This document shows positions 8,832 through 17,547 of a stretch of 64,000 nucleotides of DNA, piece after piece. The notes below the pieces were generated by a model. The model saw nothing but the letters and a program-made list of their open reading frames with translations. It did no database searches and was not told the origin of the DNA. The translations under genes were made by a program, and so were the position numbers. Numbering within the stretch: position 1 is the stretch's first letter; every line of letters starts with the position of its first letter. This stretch comes from Lacticaseibacillus paracasei subsp. paracasei (GTDB taxonomy: Bacteria; Bacillota; Bacilli; Lactobacillales; Lactobacillaceae), in contig NZ_AP012541.1 in the NCBI RefSeq assembly GCF_000829035.1, forward strand, positions 558,001 to 622,000, read 5' to 3'.

Positions 8832-9380
8832 TCAGTTTGTGAACTGACGAAAGAGTGGCCGAAGAATAAAATATAATACTGGCACGATAATAGCCGTTGC
8901 AATTGAATTGATCACGGTGGCAGGCAAACTCAGGAAGGCACCGACCACGGCTGCCTTGAAAACGCTACCGACCATAAGCGCCTCAACAACCCCGGTAAGA
9001 TAAGAAGTGACGATTTTTGTCAGGCCTGCGAGAATACCAATTATGATGATATTGCGCGGTTGATCGTTATGCTTAAAGGCTTTGACCAAAGCGCTGACAA
9101 CGATGGCCATCACAATGGCTTCAAGGGCAGTCAACCATGAGGTAGCCGCATAGCCGTTCAGCAGATCAAACCCGCCCAAGCCGATGACAGCGGCCAAACC
9201 ACCTAAGCGGCCACCTAGGAAAAGAATGGCAAGCACCATTAAAGGATTACCAAAGTGGATGAATGGCCGACCAACCATTGCCGGAATTGGAATCCGTAAG
9301 AGTGAAATGCCAATAAAGATAATGGCAGCAAATAGACCGGTGAAAATAATATTCTTTAACGTATTATGGGATGTTTGCAT
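8832..9380 (-). CDS. ECF transporter S component, probably for vitamin B6
   Basis: Hydrophobic protein of 182 aa with about five to six helices, typical of a substrate-binding S subunit that docks on a shared EcfAA'T energy module encoded elsewhere. The conserved segment GRPFIHFGNPLMVLAIL is characteristic of the HmpT/PdxU-like branch. It is preceded by pyridoxal kinase at 47 bases on the same strand, and linkage with pdxK is the known signature of predicted pyridoxine S components (PdxU/PdxU2). The ATG at 9380 follows GGAGGC. Substrate assignment is inferred from context; hydroxymethylpyrimidine is the main alternative. Confidence 0.78.
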   Translation of the reverse strand: MQTSHNTLKNIIFTGLFAAIIFIGISLLRIPIPAMVGRPFIHFGNPLMVLAILFLGGRLGGLAAVIGLGGFDLLNGYAATSWLTALEAIVMAIVVSALVKAFKHNDQPRNIIIIGILAGLTKIVTSYLTGVVEALMVGSVFKAAVVGAFLSLPATVINSIATAIIVPVLYFILRPLFRQFTN

Positions 9381-9427
9381 CGTAATCGCCTCCAAAATAT
9401 TGATAGTAATGCATGGTATGTGGCAGT

Positions 9428-10252
9428 TTATGGCAGTTGTTTGCTTAGCGCAGGAATAACGCCAGCCAGATTCAGGCCGTACTTTGGATCGGCATCAGTG
9501 GCAAGTGTGGCCTTGATCGCAAGCCGGGCGGCAACCATGCCAGTTGCGGCCGCTTGCCGCAAGTTTTGACCTTTTAACAAACCCGTTGCCAAGGCAGCAG
9601 CAAAAAGATCGCCAGTGCCAAAACAATGGCCCGTTTCTTTTGGCTGAGCCAAGGCCAGCGTGGTACCGGATGCATCGATGCCGACCACCGCAATTTGTTT
9701 GTGAAAAGGCACGCCGGTGATGAGAACGGCGCTGTCAAATTGGGCATGCAGGCGTTTCGCCAAAGCCGTGACGGCAGAAGGATCGGTGAGCGTTGTCGGC
9801 TTTTCATCCAAAAGCAGCTGAGCTTCGGTGATGTTGGGCGTCAAGACAGTTGCCCGGTGCGCCAACTGTTGCATGGTCGCCACATAAGCAGCATCAAATC
9901 CCTTGTAAAGTTTGCCGTTATCGGCCATGACGGGATCGATCAACACGAGCGGGGCATGAAATTTAGGCAGCCAACGATCCCATTGGTCGGCCGCCTTTTG
10001 ACCAAGATAACCAAGGTAAATGCCATCAGGCTGCAGTTGCAGTTGTTGCCAGTGCTTGAGAATCCCCGGCATTTCGGAGCTAAGATCAAGATAAGTATTG
10101 GCGCCTAGTCCGCCAGTGTGACTAGACAGCAGTGCGGTAGGCAAAACATACGGCGTCAACCCCAGCCCAGCCGCTAACGGCAGCGCCACGCTCATCGAGA
10201 CTTGACCCACACCACAAAGATCTTGACTGATGATCAGACTTTTTGTGTTCAC
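9428..10252 (-). CDS. pdxK: pyridoxal/pyridoxamine kinase
   Basis: Ribokinase-fold enzyme of 274 aa that phosphorylates B6 vitamers at the 5' hydroxyl using ATP, trapping the vitamin after uptake. Visible motifs: SQDLCGVGQVSMSVALP near the N-terminus, LLSSHTGG (substrate lid), VLIDPVMADNGKLY, TPNITEAQLLL, and the ribokinase anion-hole/catalytic motif GTGDLFAAAL near residue 220. Translation starts at a GTG behind AAAGGATTC. It forms an operon with the ECF S component, giving a compact salvage unit. A ThiD-type hydroxymethylpyrimidine kinase is the alternative, but the HTGG and VMAD motifs fit PdxK. Confidence 0.85.
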   Translation of the reverse strand: MNTKSLIISQDLCGVGQVSMSVALPLAAGLGLTPYVLPTALLSSHTGGLGANTYLDLSSEMPGILKHWQQLQLQPDGIYLGYLGQKAADQWDRWLPKFHAPLVLIDPVMADNGKLYKGFDAAYVATMQQLAHRATVLTPNITEAQLLLDEKPTTLTDPSAVTALAKRLHAQFDSAVLITGVPFHKQIAVVGIDASGTTLALAQPKETGHCFGTGDLFAAALATGLLKGQNLRQAAATGMVAARLAIKATLATDADPKYGLNLAGVIPALSKQLP

Positions 10253-10321
10253 AGCACGAATCCTTTCTGAAAAGATAGTTGTTAATAATGAGAATGCGCA
10301 ATTTTAGGTGTCTTGTCAACA

Positions 10322-10390
10322 AGAGCGTGAGCCAGACCGGTTAGAAACCGGAGTGTAAGTGGGCCTGAACGTGATGACCGGTTTTTGGTC
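10322..10390 (+). repeat. family A hairpin repeat, left half (split by IS30)
   Basis: Starts GAGCGTGAGCCAGACCGG and runs to the apex of the hairpin, where the insertion sequence interrupts it. The matching right half is at 11442-11497. Intact relatives lie at 15629-15752, 21737-21858 and 43175-43297. Confidence 0.8.
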
Positions 10391-10424
10391 CCTAGATTGC
10401 AATAATAAAGTTACCACCTAGAAA
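10391..10424 (+). repeat. IS30 left terminal inverted repeat
   Basis: Begins CCTAGATTGCAATAATAAAG and matches the complement of the right end with only four mismatches over 34 bases. Confidence 0.88.
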
Positions 10425-11331
10425 GAGGCTTGCTCACTGCTTGAACTGGGGTTTGCCAACGGAGACATTTTCTAGGTTTGTTATTGATAAGCGCTGTGGC
10501 TTGTTGAATATCGGTCTCTGAAACCTGATCAAACTGTGTTTCCTTCGGGAAATAGTAGCGAAGTTCTCGATTGAACCGTTCATTTGTGCCCCGTTCATTC
10601 GGGTGATAGGCGTGGCAAAAGTAAACCGGTATCCGATAGCGCTTTGTAAGCGCCTGATCGCAGGAAAACTCTTTACCGTGATCAACCGTCACTGATCGAA
10701 CCGGACCCGGAAAGTCCACCATAAGTCTTGCAAATCCCTTGAGAACAGCATTTTGTGATAAGTTTTCAAGCTTAGTTGTCGCCATTAAACGTGTGACCCG
10801 ATCGACAATGGTCAAAACAGCAGCCTTTGACCCGCGCCCACCGCGAACTGTATCCATCTCTAAATGTCCTTTTTCGGTTCGCCGATTAGCTGACTCACTG
10901 CGAATCTCAATTGAGGTGCCTACTGCTTGGTTATAGCGCGACCGAAGGTCTTGTCTTCTTTTATGACGTTTACCGTGATCAAAGAGTTGGCTTGGCTGAA
11001 AATCGACTTGTCTTTGATAAATCCAGTGGTAAATCGTGTGTGGCGCACAGTGAACGGCATAACCGACCATTTCAGGGGACCAACCTAGGTTTAGCTTCTC
11101 AGTTACCATCCGCTTCAACTTAGGCGTTAAAATCGAGTGCCGACCACAACGATGCCGACAAGTATCGGCATGATCCTGAGCTATAATGGCGCAGTAATCA
11201 CCTTCAGGGCAACGGTGAAGCTCATGCCTAATAGAAATACGAGAGCGGCCTAAGGTCGCGGCGATGTATTGAATCGTGTGGTGTTGCATCAGTTCTATCT
11301 GAGATCGTTCAATTAAGGTTATAATGGCCAT
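10411..11331 (-). CDS. IS30-family transposase
   Basis: Protein of 306 aa. An N-terminal helix-turn-helix (about residues 1-45, with YIAATLGRSRISIRHELHR) recognises the element ends. The C-terminal DDE catalytic core shows EMDTVRGG (first Asp, about residue 158), TVDHGKEF (second Asp) and NERGTNERFNRELRYYFPK (Glu). Full length with no frameshift. The ATG at 11331 is inside the element and the stop lies in the left inverted repeat. It resembles the ISLpl1-type transposases common in lactobacilli. Confidence 0.93.
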   Translation of the reverse strand: MAIITLIERSQIELMQHHTIQYIAATLGRSRISIRHELHRCPEGDYCAIIAQDHADTCRHRCGRHSILTPKLKRMVTEKLNLGWSPEMVGYAVHCAPHTIYHWIYQRQVDFQPSQLFDHGKRHKRRQDLRSRYNQAVGTSIEIRSESANRRTEKGHLEMDTVRGGRGSKAAVLTIVDRVTRLMATTKLENLSQNAVLKGFARLMVDFPGPVRSVTVDHGKEFSCDQALTKRYRIPVYFCHAYHPNERGTNERFNRELRYYFPKETQFDQVSETDIQQATALINNKPRKCLRWQTPVQAVSKPLSRW

Positions 11332-11407
11332 GGGACCTGTCCTTCTCTCTAGATGGTATGTTATGCAAACACCATTTTAGCAAGAACGGACAGGTCTTTT
11401 TTCACAT

Positions 11408-11441
11408 TTTCTGGGTGGTAACTTTAATTATGCAATCTAGG
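11408..11441 (-). repeat. IS30 right terminal inverted repeat
   Basis: On the minus strand it reads CCTAGATTGCATAATTAAAG and onward, mirroring the left end. Confidence 0.88.
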
Positions 11442-11497
11442 GGTCATTGCGTTCAGGGTCCTTACACGTAGGTTTCTGGTCTGGCGAACGCGTTTCG
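11442..11497 (+). repeat. family A hairpin repeat, right half
   Basis: Continues the repeat interrupted by the IS: GGTCATTGCGTTCAGG pairs with CCTGAACGTGATGACC of the left half, and the distal arm GGTTTCTGGTCTGG pairs with CCAGACCGGTTAGAAACC. A further partial copy of this right arm follows at about 11530-11575. Confidence 0.8.
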
Positions 11498-11529
11498 GAG
11501 TCGCACAAGTAGACCGATCTTTGGCCACT

Positions 11530-11575
11530 TAGGATTGAGGTCCTTATACGTAGGTTTCTGGTCTGACCAAGGCGT
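11530..11575 (+). repeat. partial family A repeat
   Basis: GAGGTCCTTATACGTAGG followed by TTTCTGGTCTG repeats the right arm of the neighbouring copy with a few differences, without a left arm. Confidence 0.55.
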
Positions 11576-11630
11576 TATGAGACCCATCACGCCCTCCTTT
11601 AAACACGAACCCAAAAGCAGTCGCTTCCAT

Positions 11631-11667
11631 AAAACAAAATGGCCCCGGCATCGTGCCGTGACCATTT
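11631..11667 (-). terminator. terminator of metE-metF
   Basis: Read on the minus strand, AAATGGTCACGGCA pairs with TGCCGGGGCCATTT and is followed by TGTTTT, just after the metF stop. Confidence 0.75.
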
Positions 11668-11688
11668 AATAGAAAGAATCAAGCTGAA

Positions 11689-12561
11689 TTAAGCATTCCG
11701 AATCGTCTGAGTCGCAGCAGCAATGCGCTTGACGACGGTTGGATTGTCCATCGTGTAGATATGAATCCCATCAACGCCATGCACCAGCAAATCGACAATT
11801 TGATCAATCGCGTAGGCAATACCAGCATCACGCATCGCTTCTTTATTGCCAGAAAAATGCTGCATCATTGCGACAAATTTTGGTGGCAAGTTGACACCGG
11901 CCATGGTGGCCATCCGTTCGATCTGGTGTTCATTGATCACTGGCATAATGCCGGCTTCGATAGGCACGTTGATCCCGGCTAATTGTGCTCGTTCGCGAAA
12001 TCGATAAAAAACCTGATTGTCGAAGAAAAGTTGACTGATCAGTTGGCTTGCACCGGAGTCGACTTTTTCTTTGAGATGGTGAATATCACTGACCACATCA
12101 GGAGATTCAGGATGTTTTTCTGGATAGCAGGCTGCTACTACGTTGAAGTCGCCAACTTGGTGAATGTGTTCGATCAGATCACAGGCATAGGGAAAATCGT
12201 TACTAACGCGGCCGCTTTTGGGTATATCACCGCGTAAAGCAAGGATGTTGTCAATGCCAGCATCTTGAAAACCGCGCAGTTCTGCATCTACCTGTTCTCG
12301 GGTGAGTTGAGCGGCTGGCAGATGGGCCACGGGTTCCATATCAAACTCATCTTTAATCAGTTTGGCAACTTCGAGTGTCCCCATGTGAGGCTTGTTGCCA
12401 TTGGCGCCGAAGGTTACGGAAACGAAGTCAGGATCGGCTTCTTTGACCGCATCGAGGGTGTTGAGAATCGGAGTCAAAGCAATATTGCTCGCATTTTTGC
12501 GCGGGGGGAAAACTTCAAATGAGATGACTTGATGATCTTTAAAGCACTGGTTGATTTTCAT
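11689..12561 (-). CDS. metF: methylenetetrahydrofolate reductase
   Basis: FAD-dependent TIM-barrel enzyme of 290 aa that reduces 5,10-methylene-THF to 5-methyl-THF, the methyl donor for MetE. Seen motifs: ISFEVFPPRK near the N-terminus, DFVSVTFGANG, ALRGDIPKSGR, and QLISQLFFDNQVFY followed by PIEAGIMPV. Length is normal for bacterial MetF. The ATG at 12561 lies within the last codons of metE (23-base overlap), so the two are co-translated from the T-box-controlled transcript. Confidence 0.93.
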   Translation of the reverse strand: MKINQCFKDHQVISFEVFPPRKNASNIALTPILNTLDAVKEADPDFVSVTFGANGNKPHMGTLEVAKLIKDEFDMEPVAHLPAAQLTREQVDAELRGFQDAGIDNILALRGDIPKSGRVSNDFPYACDLIEHIHQVGDFNVVAACYPEKHPESPDVVSDIHHLKEKVDSGASQLISQLFFDNQVFYRFRERAQLAGINVPIEAGIMPVINEHQIERMATMAGVNLPPKFVAMMQHFSGNKEAMRDAGIAYAIDQIVDLLVHGVDGIHIYTMDNPTVVKRIAAATQTIRNA

Positions 12562-14824
12562 GAGTGAGTTCCTTACGTACTTGTTTAGCCGCTGCCACCA
12601 TGTTGATGAGGCTGGCCTTGGTTTCTGGGACATCACGAGTCTTGAGGCCACAGTCAGGATTGATCCAAACATGATCGGCAGGCAGACGTTTCAGAATTTC
12701 GTGGATGATGTGCACAATTTCGTCCTTTGAAGGAATCCGTGGGGAATGGATGTCATAAACACCAGGACCAACATGAGTCTGAAAATGGGTTGCCTTAAGG
12801 ATGTCCAAGAGACTGAAGTCGGAACGGGCCGCTTCAAACGAGATGACATCGGCATCGAGGTCGTCAATCGCCTTGATGATATCACCGAACTGCGAATAGC
12901 ACATATGGGTGTGAATCTGTGTTTCAGGCTTGACCTTGCTGCCGACTAATCGAAAAGCTGGTACTGCCCAATCGAGATACTTCGGGTACCAATCTTTCTT
13001 GCGCAACGGCAAGTTTTCTCGCAAAGCCGGTTCGTCAATTTGGATAATCTTGATGCCATGCTTTTCAAGATCAAGTACTTCATCTTCCAAAGCCAATGCA
13101 ATTTGTTCAACGCTCGTCTTTTGGCTCAGATCTTCACGCGGGAAGGACCAGTTGTAGATGGTGACTGGACCGGTGAGCATCCCCTTAACGAGGTGGTCGG
13201 TTTGACTTTGGGCAAACACAGTTTCAGCAACGGTGATCGGCTTGGTGCGATAAACATCACCCCAGATAATGGGTGGTTTCACACCGCGCGTACCATAACT
13301 TTGCACCCAGCCGTTGTCCGTGAAGCGGAAGCCGCCAAAGTTTTCACCAAAATATTCAACCATGTCATTTCGTTCAAATTCACCATGAACAAGAACATCA
13401 AGGCCGATTTCCTCTTGGAATCTGATCCATTCGATTTCTTCTTTGTGATTGAAGGCGGTGTATTGTTCTTCAGTGATTTCATGCCGGCGAAGTTTTGCCC
13501 GATTGCGTCGTACTTCAGCGGTTTGCGGGAACGAGCCGATCGTTGTTGTTGGCAATAGCGGCAGCTTGAACGCCTTAGCTTGAATCGCCAACCGGGTTTT
13601 CCGTTCCGGCGTCCGCGTGTAGTCGGCCGGAGTTAAGGCAGCAATCTTTTCATTCAATGCCTTATTTTCTGCGTACCGGGGCTTGCTGAACAAAGCGACG
13701 TTGGCTTGATAGGCTTTGTGATCAGCACCGGTTTCGAAGATAGCATCCAATTCGTGCAGTTCACTGAGCTTTTCTTCAGCAAATGCGAGGTATTGTTTTT
13801 CCTCAGGCTTTAAATGAGTTTCATTGCGTAAGGTGTATGGCACATGCAACAAGGAGGTTGAGGTGCTTAACACCAGCTTATCTGTGATCTTTGCCAGCGT
13901 TTTAATGGTTGCTAAGGCATCGGCATAATGTGTGCGCCAGATGTTCTTGCCATTAATGATACCGGCAAAAAGAGTTGCATCTGCAGGGAAGCCTTGCGTT
14001 TTCAGAAGATCAAGGTTGGCATGGCCTTCAACAAAATCAAGCCCAAAACCGTCAAATGGCAACTTTCTGATGCGATCAAATGAGTCGGTCAAATCGCCAA
14101 AATACGTTTGGACTAACACTTTGGCGCTTTGCTTTTGAGCCAGAAGTGGGGTGTACAGCCGTTCGAACAAGGCGAGGTCAGCGTCCGTCTGGTCATAGAC
14201 CAAGGCCGGCTCGTCCACCTGAATCCACTCAGCACCAGCAGCATGCAAGCGTCCGATAATGTCGGTGTATGCAGCAATTAAATCTGTTACAAAATCATCT
14301 GGGGTGACATCAATGAACCGTGATAGCTTTAGTAACGTGTATGGACCAACCAAGGTCGGGCGCGCATTGATACCTAATGCTTTTGCTTCTTCAAACTGGT
14401 CAAATAGTTGCCAGTCTGTCACTTTAATTTGTGTGTCCTGATCGAATTCAGGAACCAGATAATGATAGTTGGTGTTGAACCATTTTTTCATTGCCAAAGC
14501 TTTGACATCACCAGCCTCGCCTTGATAACCGCGCGCCTGGGCAAAATAGGTGTCCAGCGGCGACAGACCCAGCGCTTGATATCGCTTTGGCACGATATTC
14601 AACAAGTTGGCAACATCCAAGGTGTTATCGAAGAAGGAAAAATCGCCAGTCGGAATCTGGTTAATGCCGGCCGCTTGAACAGTTTCCCAATTATGCTGCC
14701 GCAGGGCTTTCACTTGTTCCTGTAATTCCTGTGCTGTGATTTGATGTTTGAAATACTTCTGGGTCGCAAATTTAAGCTCGCGATGTTCGCCAATGCGTGG
14801 GTAGCCGATGATTGTTGTTGTCAT
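12539..14824 (-). CDS. metE: cobalamin-independent methionine synthase
   Basis: Enzyme of 761 aa, the standard MetE length, that transfers the methyl group of 5-methyl-THF-polyglutamate to homocysteine. The N-terminal half starts TTIIGYPRIGEHRELKFA. The C-terminal catalytic half carries the zinc and homocysteine sites: PTTTIGSFPQT, the IHTHMCYSQF segment (His and Cys), DVISFEAARSD and NPDCGLKTR (Cys). It overlaps metF downstream, is preceded by a clear AGGAGG and is controlled by an upstream T-box leader, so expression rises when charged methionyl-tRNA is low. Confidence 0.95.
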   Translation of the reverse strand: MTTTIIGYPRIGEHRELKFATQKYFKHQITAQELQEQVKALRQHNWETVQAAGINQIPTGDFSFFDNTLDVANLLNIVPKRYQALGLSPLDTYFAQARGYQGEAGDVKALAMKKWFNTNYHYLVPEFDQDTQIKVTDWQLFDQFEEAKALGINARPTLVGPYTLLKLSRFIDVTPDDFVTDLIAAYTDIIGRLHAAGAEWIQVDEPALVYDQTDADLALFERLYTPLLAQKQSAKVLVQTYFGDLTDSFDRIRKLPFDGFGLDFVEGHANLDLLKTQGFPADATLFAGIINGKNIWRTHYADALATIKTLAKITDKLVLSTSTSLLHVPYTLRNETHLKPEEKQYLAFAEEKLSELHELDAIFETGADHKAYQANVALFSKPRYAENKALNEKIAALTPADYTRTPERKTRLAIQAKAFKLPLLPTTTIGSFPQTAEVRRNRAKLRRHEITEEQYTAFNHKEEIEWIRFQEEIGLDVLVHGEFERNDMVEYFGENFGGFRFTDNGWVQSYGTRGVKPPIIWGDVYRTKPITVAETVFAQSQTDHLVKGMLTGPVTIYNWSFPREDLSQKTSVEQIALALEDEVLDLEKHGIKIIQIDEPALRENLPLRKKDWYPKYLDWAVPAFRLVGSKVKPETQIHTHMCYSQFGDIIKAIDDLDADVISFEAARSDFSLLDILKATHFQTHVGPGVYDIHSPRIPSKDEIVHIIHEILKRLPADHVWINPDCGLKTRDVPETKASLINMVAAAKQVRKELTHENQPVL

Positions 14825-14845
14825 AAAAGAAATCCTCCTCAGTTA

Positions 14846-14893
14846 GTGAGCGCGAGCCAGACCGGTTGCTGGTCTGACGAACGCGTTATAGCG
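14846..14893 (+). repeat. internally deleted family A repeat
   Basis: Only the outer arms remain: GAGCGCGAGCCAGACCGG directly followed by a short loop and TGGTCTGACGAACGCG. It lies between metE and its T-box leader, so it is transcribed in the leader RNA. Confidence 0.6.
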
Positions 14894-14967
14894 GAAATTT
14901 AGTTGCGGAAAGGTGCGGTGCTTGTTTGGGTTCACGAAAGGTTGTTTAGCGAGAAAATCGTGAATGT

Positions 14968-15240
14968 CAAAAAAGCCGCCCTCAGCGCAGACAAATTGTC
15001 TGCGCCAAGGACGGCTTACCGTGGTACCACCTTGGTTTGAAAGCCGTTCACACGACTTTCCTCAATCAGTCCGACAGCAAATAGCTGTGAGACCTAACGC
15101 AATAATGGGCGTCCCCATGACCGCCTCGCAATCGCTCAGCGTTCCTGCATCACCAAGACCATATTCGCTGCCGTTTCTTGATGTCCTTTCACCAAATGGA
15201 CACTCTCTAAGCAAGAAACTAACAACTACTCATCTTTCCG
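14968..15240 (-). promoter_or_regulatory. T-box riboswitch, methionine specifier
   Basis: On the minus strand the leader shows a stem I region (GATGAGTAG and GAGAGTG segments), a specifier-loop-like segment GCGAATATGGTC whose ATG codon (15160-15162) fits tRNA-Met, the antiterminator T-box sequence AAGGTGGTACCACGG (about 15019-15033), and a GC-rich terminator ending in TTTTTTG (about 14968-15017). Uncharged tRNA binding should favour the antiterminator and allow metE-metF transcription. The specifier call is by eye. Confidence 0.9.
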
Positions 15241-15402
15241 CATTTCAATGTTGAAGCTAGTTTACTGACGAAGCTTGTTATTGTCAAGAACTTTGTTCGA
15301 AGAGCGTGAGAAGTAGCGGTTAGTTCGGCGTAGCGAAGTGCGACTGCGAACCCTTTTTTCGCGGCAATAGCAGACGATTTAAACGCTTGAACTAAAAGAA
15401 GA

Positions 15403-15555
15403 GAGCTGGCGGAGCGGCGATGGGCTCAGCACTGAAATTTGTCTTGGCGGAGTGGTTTTCTCCGCCTAGACAAAGGCCGAGCTTCAAGACCGCGGGTTTT
15501 GCGGGCTTGAAGTCGTGCCCAGTGCGTTCCAGCCCAATCGCCGCGTAGCCAGCTC
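15403..15555 (+). repeat. family B three-armed repeat, copy 1
   Basis: Outer stem GAGCTGGC-gga-GCGGCGAT-GGGCT with AGCCC-AATCGCCGC-gta-GCCAGCTC. Inside are two hairpins: TTTGTCT.GGCGGAG with CTCCGCC.AGACAAA (15438-15474), and CTTCAAG.CCGC with GCGG.CTTGAAG (15482-15511). The layout is a three-way junction. A second full copy lies at 58896-59037 with different but still paired arms. Confidence 0.8.
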
Positions 15556-15628
15556 GGCATAGAAAGCTAAATGTAGGCTTTATGTTGCCCTATGCTCCGG
15601 TTTCTAACCGGGGTGGCTCACGCTCTGC

Positions 15629-15752
15629 TTCGAAACGCGATCACAGGCGCAGAAACCTGCACATAAGGACCTCAAGCACAATGACCAAAGTGCGGTCATT
15701 GCACTTGAGGCCGCTTATGCTCCGGTTTCTAAACGCGCCTGCTCACGCTCTT
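15629..15752 (-). repeat. family A hairpin repeat, complete copy
   Basis: In inverse orientation: on the minus strand it starts AGAGCGTGAGCAGGCGCG, continues TTTAGAAACCGGAGCATAAG, has the central arm CAATGACC / GGTCATTG, and returns through GGTTTCTGCGCCTG to CGCG. A partial end of another copy (CCGGTTTCTAACCGG...CTCACGCTCT) abuts it at 15583-15627. Confidence 0.8.
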
Positions 15753-15768
15753 AAACTTTTTCACTGAC

Positions 15769-15797
15769 TTGTTTTCCAAATTGCGGTAAGCTATTAA
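15769..15797 (+). promoter_or_regulatory. candidate promoter of ABC exporter operon
   Basis: TTGTTT and TATTAA separated by 17 bases, 28 bases before the first exporter gene. Confidence 0.5.
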
Positions 15798-15824
15798 AAC
15801 AAGTTATAGAAGGAGAAAGACATC

Positions 15825-17543
15825 ATGAGGGTATTGTTTCCGTACATCAAAAAATATCGGTGGGACGTGATCTGGTCGGTTTTGGCGATCTTGATTGTGG
15901 CCTTTGCAACGTTGTGGCAGCCGCATTTGTTGCAGGTAATCATGAATGCCATCATGAAAAATGATAAGCAGACAGTCTGGATTAATGGTCTGTATTTGAT
16001 CGGACTGGCGATCATCGGGATTATTGGCGGGATCGTCAACACGATTTACGCGGCGCGGGTTGCGCTGGGCGTGGCAACGGATTTGCGTGCAGACGAATAT
16101 GCTAAGATTCAGAGTTTGGCGTACGCGGATGTTGAAAAGTTTTCGCCATCGAACTTGGTTGTTCGAATGACCAACGATATCAACCAAGTTCAGCAAATCA
16201 TCATGGGCTTCTTTCAACAAGTCACGCGAATCCCGATTTTATTCGTTGGCGCGGTCATTCTCGCGATTATGACACTGCCCGAATTGTGGTGGGTTATTGC
16301 GGTGATGATGATTTTAGTTTTTGGCGTCAGCTTTTTCTCGTTCAGTCATATGGGCAAATACTTTGGCCGGATGCAACAATTAATTGAGCGCGTCAACACG
16401 TTAGCCCGAGAAAATCTGATGGGCATGCGCGTGGTGAAGTCGTTTGTTCAAGGCGCGAATCAGATCAAGACATTTGCTGAGTCCAGTGATGAAATGCGGG
16501 ATGTCAGCGTCAAGATCGGGAACTTGTTCGCCCTGCTAATGCCGGCGTTCTTCCTTGTGGCTAATTTAGCCATGGCTGGTAGTATTTGGCTGATCGGACA
16601 GGACATTACTAGTCATCCTAGCAATCTGGCGGCAATTACAAGCTTTATTAACTATTTGATGCAGATTCTGTTTGCCATTATCAATGGTGGCTTCATGTTG
16701 ACATTTGCTTCACGTGCGTTGGTTTCACTCAAACGTATTCAAGAAGTCATGGACACAAAGCCGAGTATGACATTCGTCTCTGGCCCGCACCGTGACTTAG
16801 ATGGCGCGGTTGAATTTGATGACGTGACGTTCACCTATCCTGGTGATGAAAAGCCAACCATTTCTGACATCAGTTTCAAGGTGAAATCTGGTGAAATGAT
16901 CGGTATTGTTGGCGCAACTGGGAGTGGTAAAACCACATTAGCACAGTTAATTCCCAGACTGTTTGATCCAGATACCGGGATTGTCAAGGTTGGCGGTCAC
17001 GATGTCCGTGCTGTCACCGAAGCCGATTTGCGGAAAACGGTTGGCTTCGTCTTGCAGCGATCAACGCTTTTTTCCGGTACAATTGCGGAAAACTTGCAGC
17101 AGGGGAATCCTAACGTCAATCTAGATGCGATGCGCTGGGCGGCAAGAATCGCTCAGTCGGCTGAATTTATTGAACGCTTGCCACGCACTTACAACGCCGA
17201 AGTTGAGGAGCGATCCTCTAACTTTTCCGGTGGTCAAAAGCAGCGTCTGTCAATTACCCGTGGCGTGATCGGCCAGCCGAAAATTTTGATTTTGGATGAT
17301 GCGACCTCGGCTTTAGATGCCCATTCAGAGAAATTGGTTCAAGAGGCACTGGCACACGAGCTGGGTGATACGACGACGATTATCATTGCCGAAAAGATCA
17401 GTTCTATCATCAAGGCAGATCGTATCTTAGTGCTTGATGAAGGCCGTTTAGTCGGCAGTGGCACACATCATGATTTAGTTCAACATAACGATGTTTACGG
17501 CGAGATCTATGCCACCCAAAAGGCATTGGAAGAGGGGGTGTGA
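15825..17543 (+). CDS. heterodimeric ABC exporter subunit, degenerate-site NBD
   Basis: Half-transporter of 572 aa: six-helix transmembrane domain (about residues 1-305) fused to an ATP-binding domain. Walker A GATGSGKTT (about 363-371), intact signature FSGGQKQR, but the Walker B catalytic Glu is replaced by Asp (LILDDATSALD) and the H-loop His is replaced (IIIAEKISS). These changes mark the degenerate-site subunit of heterodimeric exporters such as BmrC/LmrC/TM287. The next gene, four bases downstream, supplies the partner. Likely function: export of drugs, lipids or peptides; the substrate is not known. AGAAGGAG precedes the ATG. Confidence 0.9.
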   Translation: MRVLFPYIKKYRWDVIWSVLAILIVAFATLWQPHLLQVIMNAIMKNDKQTVWINGLYLIGLAIIGIIGGIVNTIYAARVALGVATDLRADEYAKIQSLAYADVEKFSPSNLVVRMTNDINQVQQIIMGFFQQVTRIPILFVGAVILAIMTLPELWWVIAVMMILVFGVSFFSFSHMGKYFGRMQQLIERVNTLARENLMGMRVVKSFVQGANQIKTFAESSDEMRDVSVKIGNLFALLMPAFFLVANLAMAGSIWLIGQDITSHPSNLAAITSFINYLMQILFAIINGGFMLTFASRALVSLKRIQEVMDTKPSMTFVSGPHRDLDGAVEFDDVTFTYPGDEKPTISDISFKVKSGEMIGIVGATGSGKTTLAQLIPRLFDPDTGIVKVGGHDVRAVTEADLRKTVGFVLQRSTLFSGTIAENLQQGNPNVNLDAMRWAARIAQSAEFIERLPRTYNAEVEERSSNFSGGQKQRLSITRGVIGQPKILILDDATSALDAHSEKLVQEALAHELGDTTTIIIAEKISSIIKADRILVLDEGRLVGSGTHHDLVQHNDVYGEIYATQKALEEGV

Positions 17544-17547
17544 TTAA

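Larger units (their letters stand above)
10387..11445. mobile_element. IS30-family insertion sequence with 4-bp target duplication
   Basis: Element of 1051 bp (10391-11441) with 34-bp imperfect terminal inverted repeats starting CCTAGATTGCA at both ends, and one transposase gene on the minus strand. GGTC flanks it on both sides (10387-10390 and 11442-11445) and is present once in the corresponding spot of the uninterrupted repeats, so it is a target-site duplication. The transposase stop codon falls inside the left terminal repeat. The element looks intact and potentially active. Confidence 0.93.

Noticed and set aside
10322..11575. A composite transposon or genomic island around the IS
   Set aside because: Only one IS30 copy with a simple 4-bp duplication is seen and the flanks are ordinary metabolic genes.
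13040..13558. Plus-strand frame of 172 codons within metE
   Set aside because: Antisense to metE, which has full length and zinc ligands.
15403..15752. Possible CRISPR array or tRNA cluster from repeated hairpins
   Set aside because: The repeats are few, differ from each other and are not separated by spacers of equal length; they are paired hairpins, not CRISPR repeats. No tRNA cloverleaf with the expected conserved bases is present.
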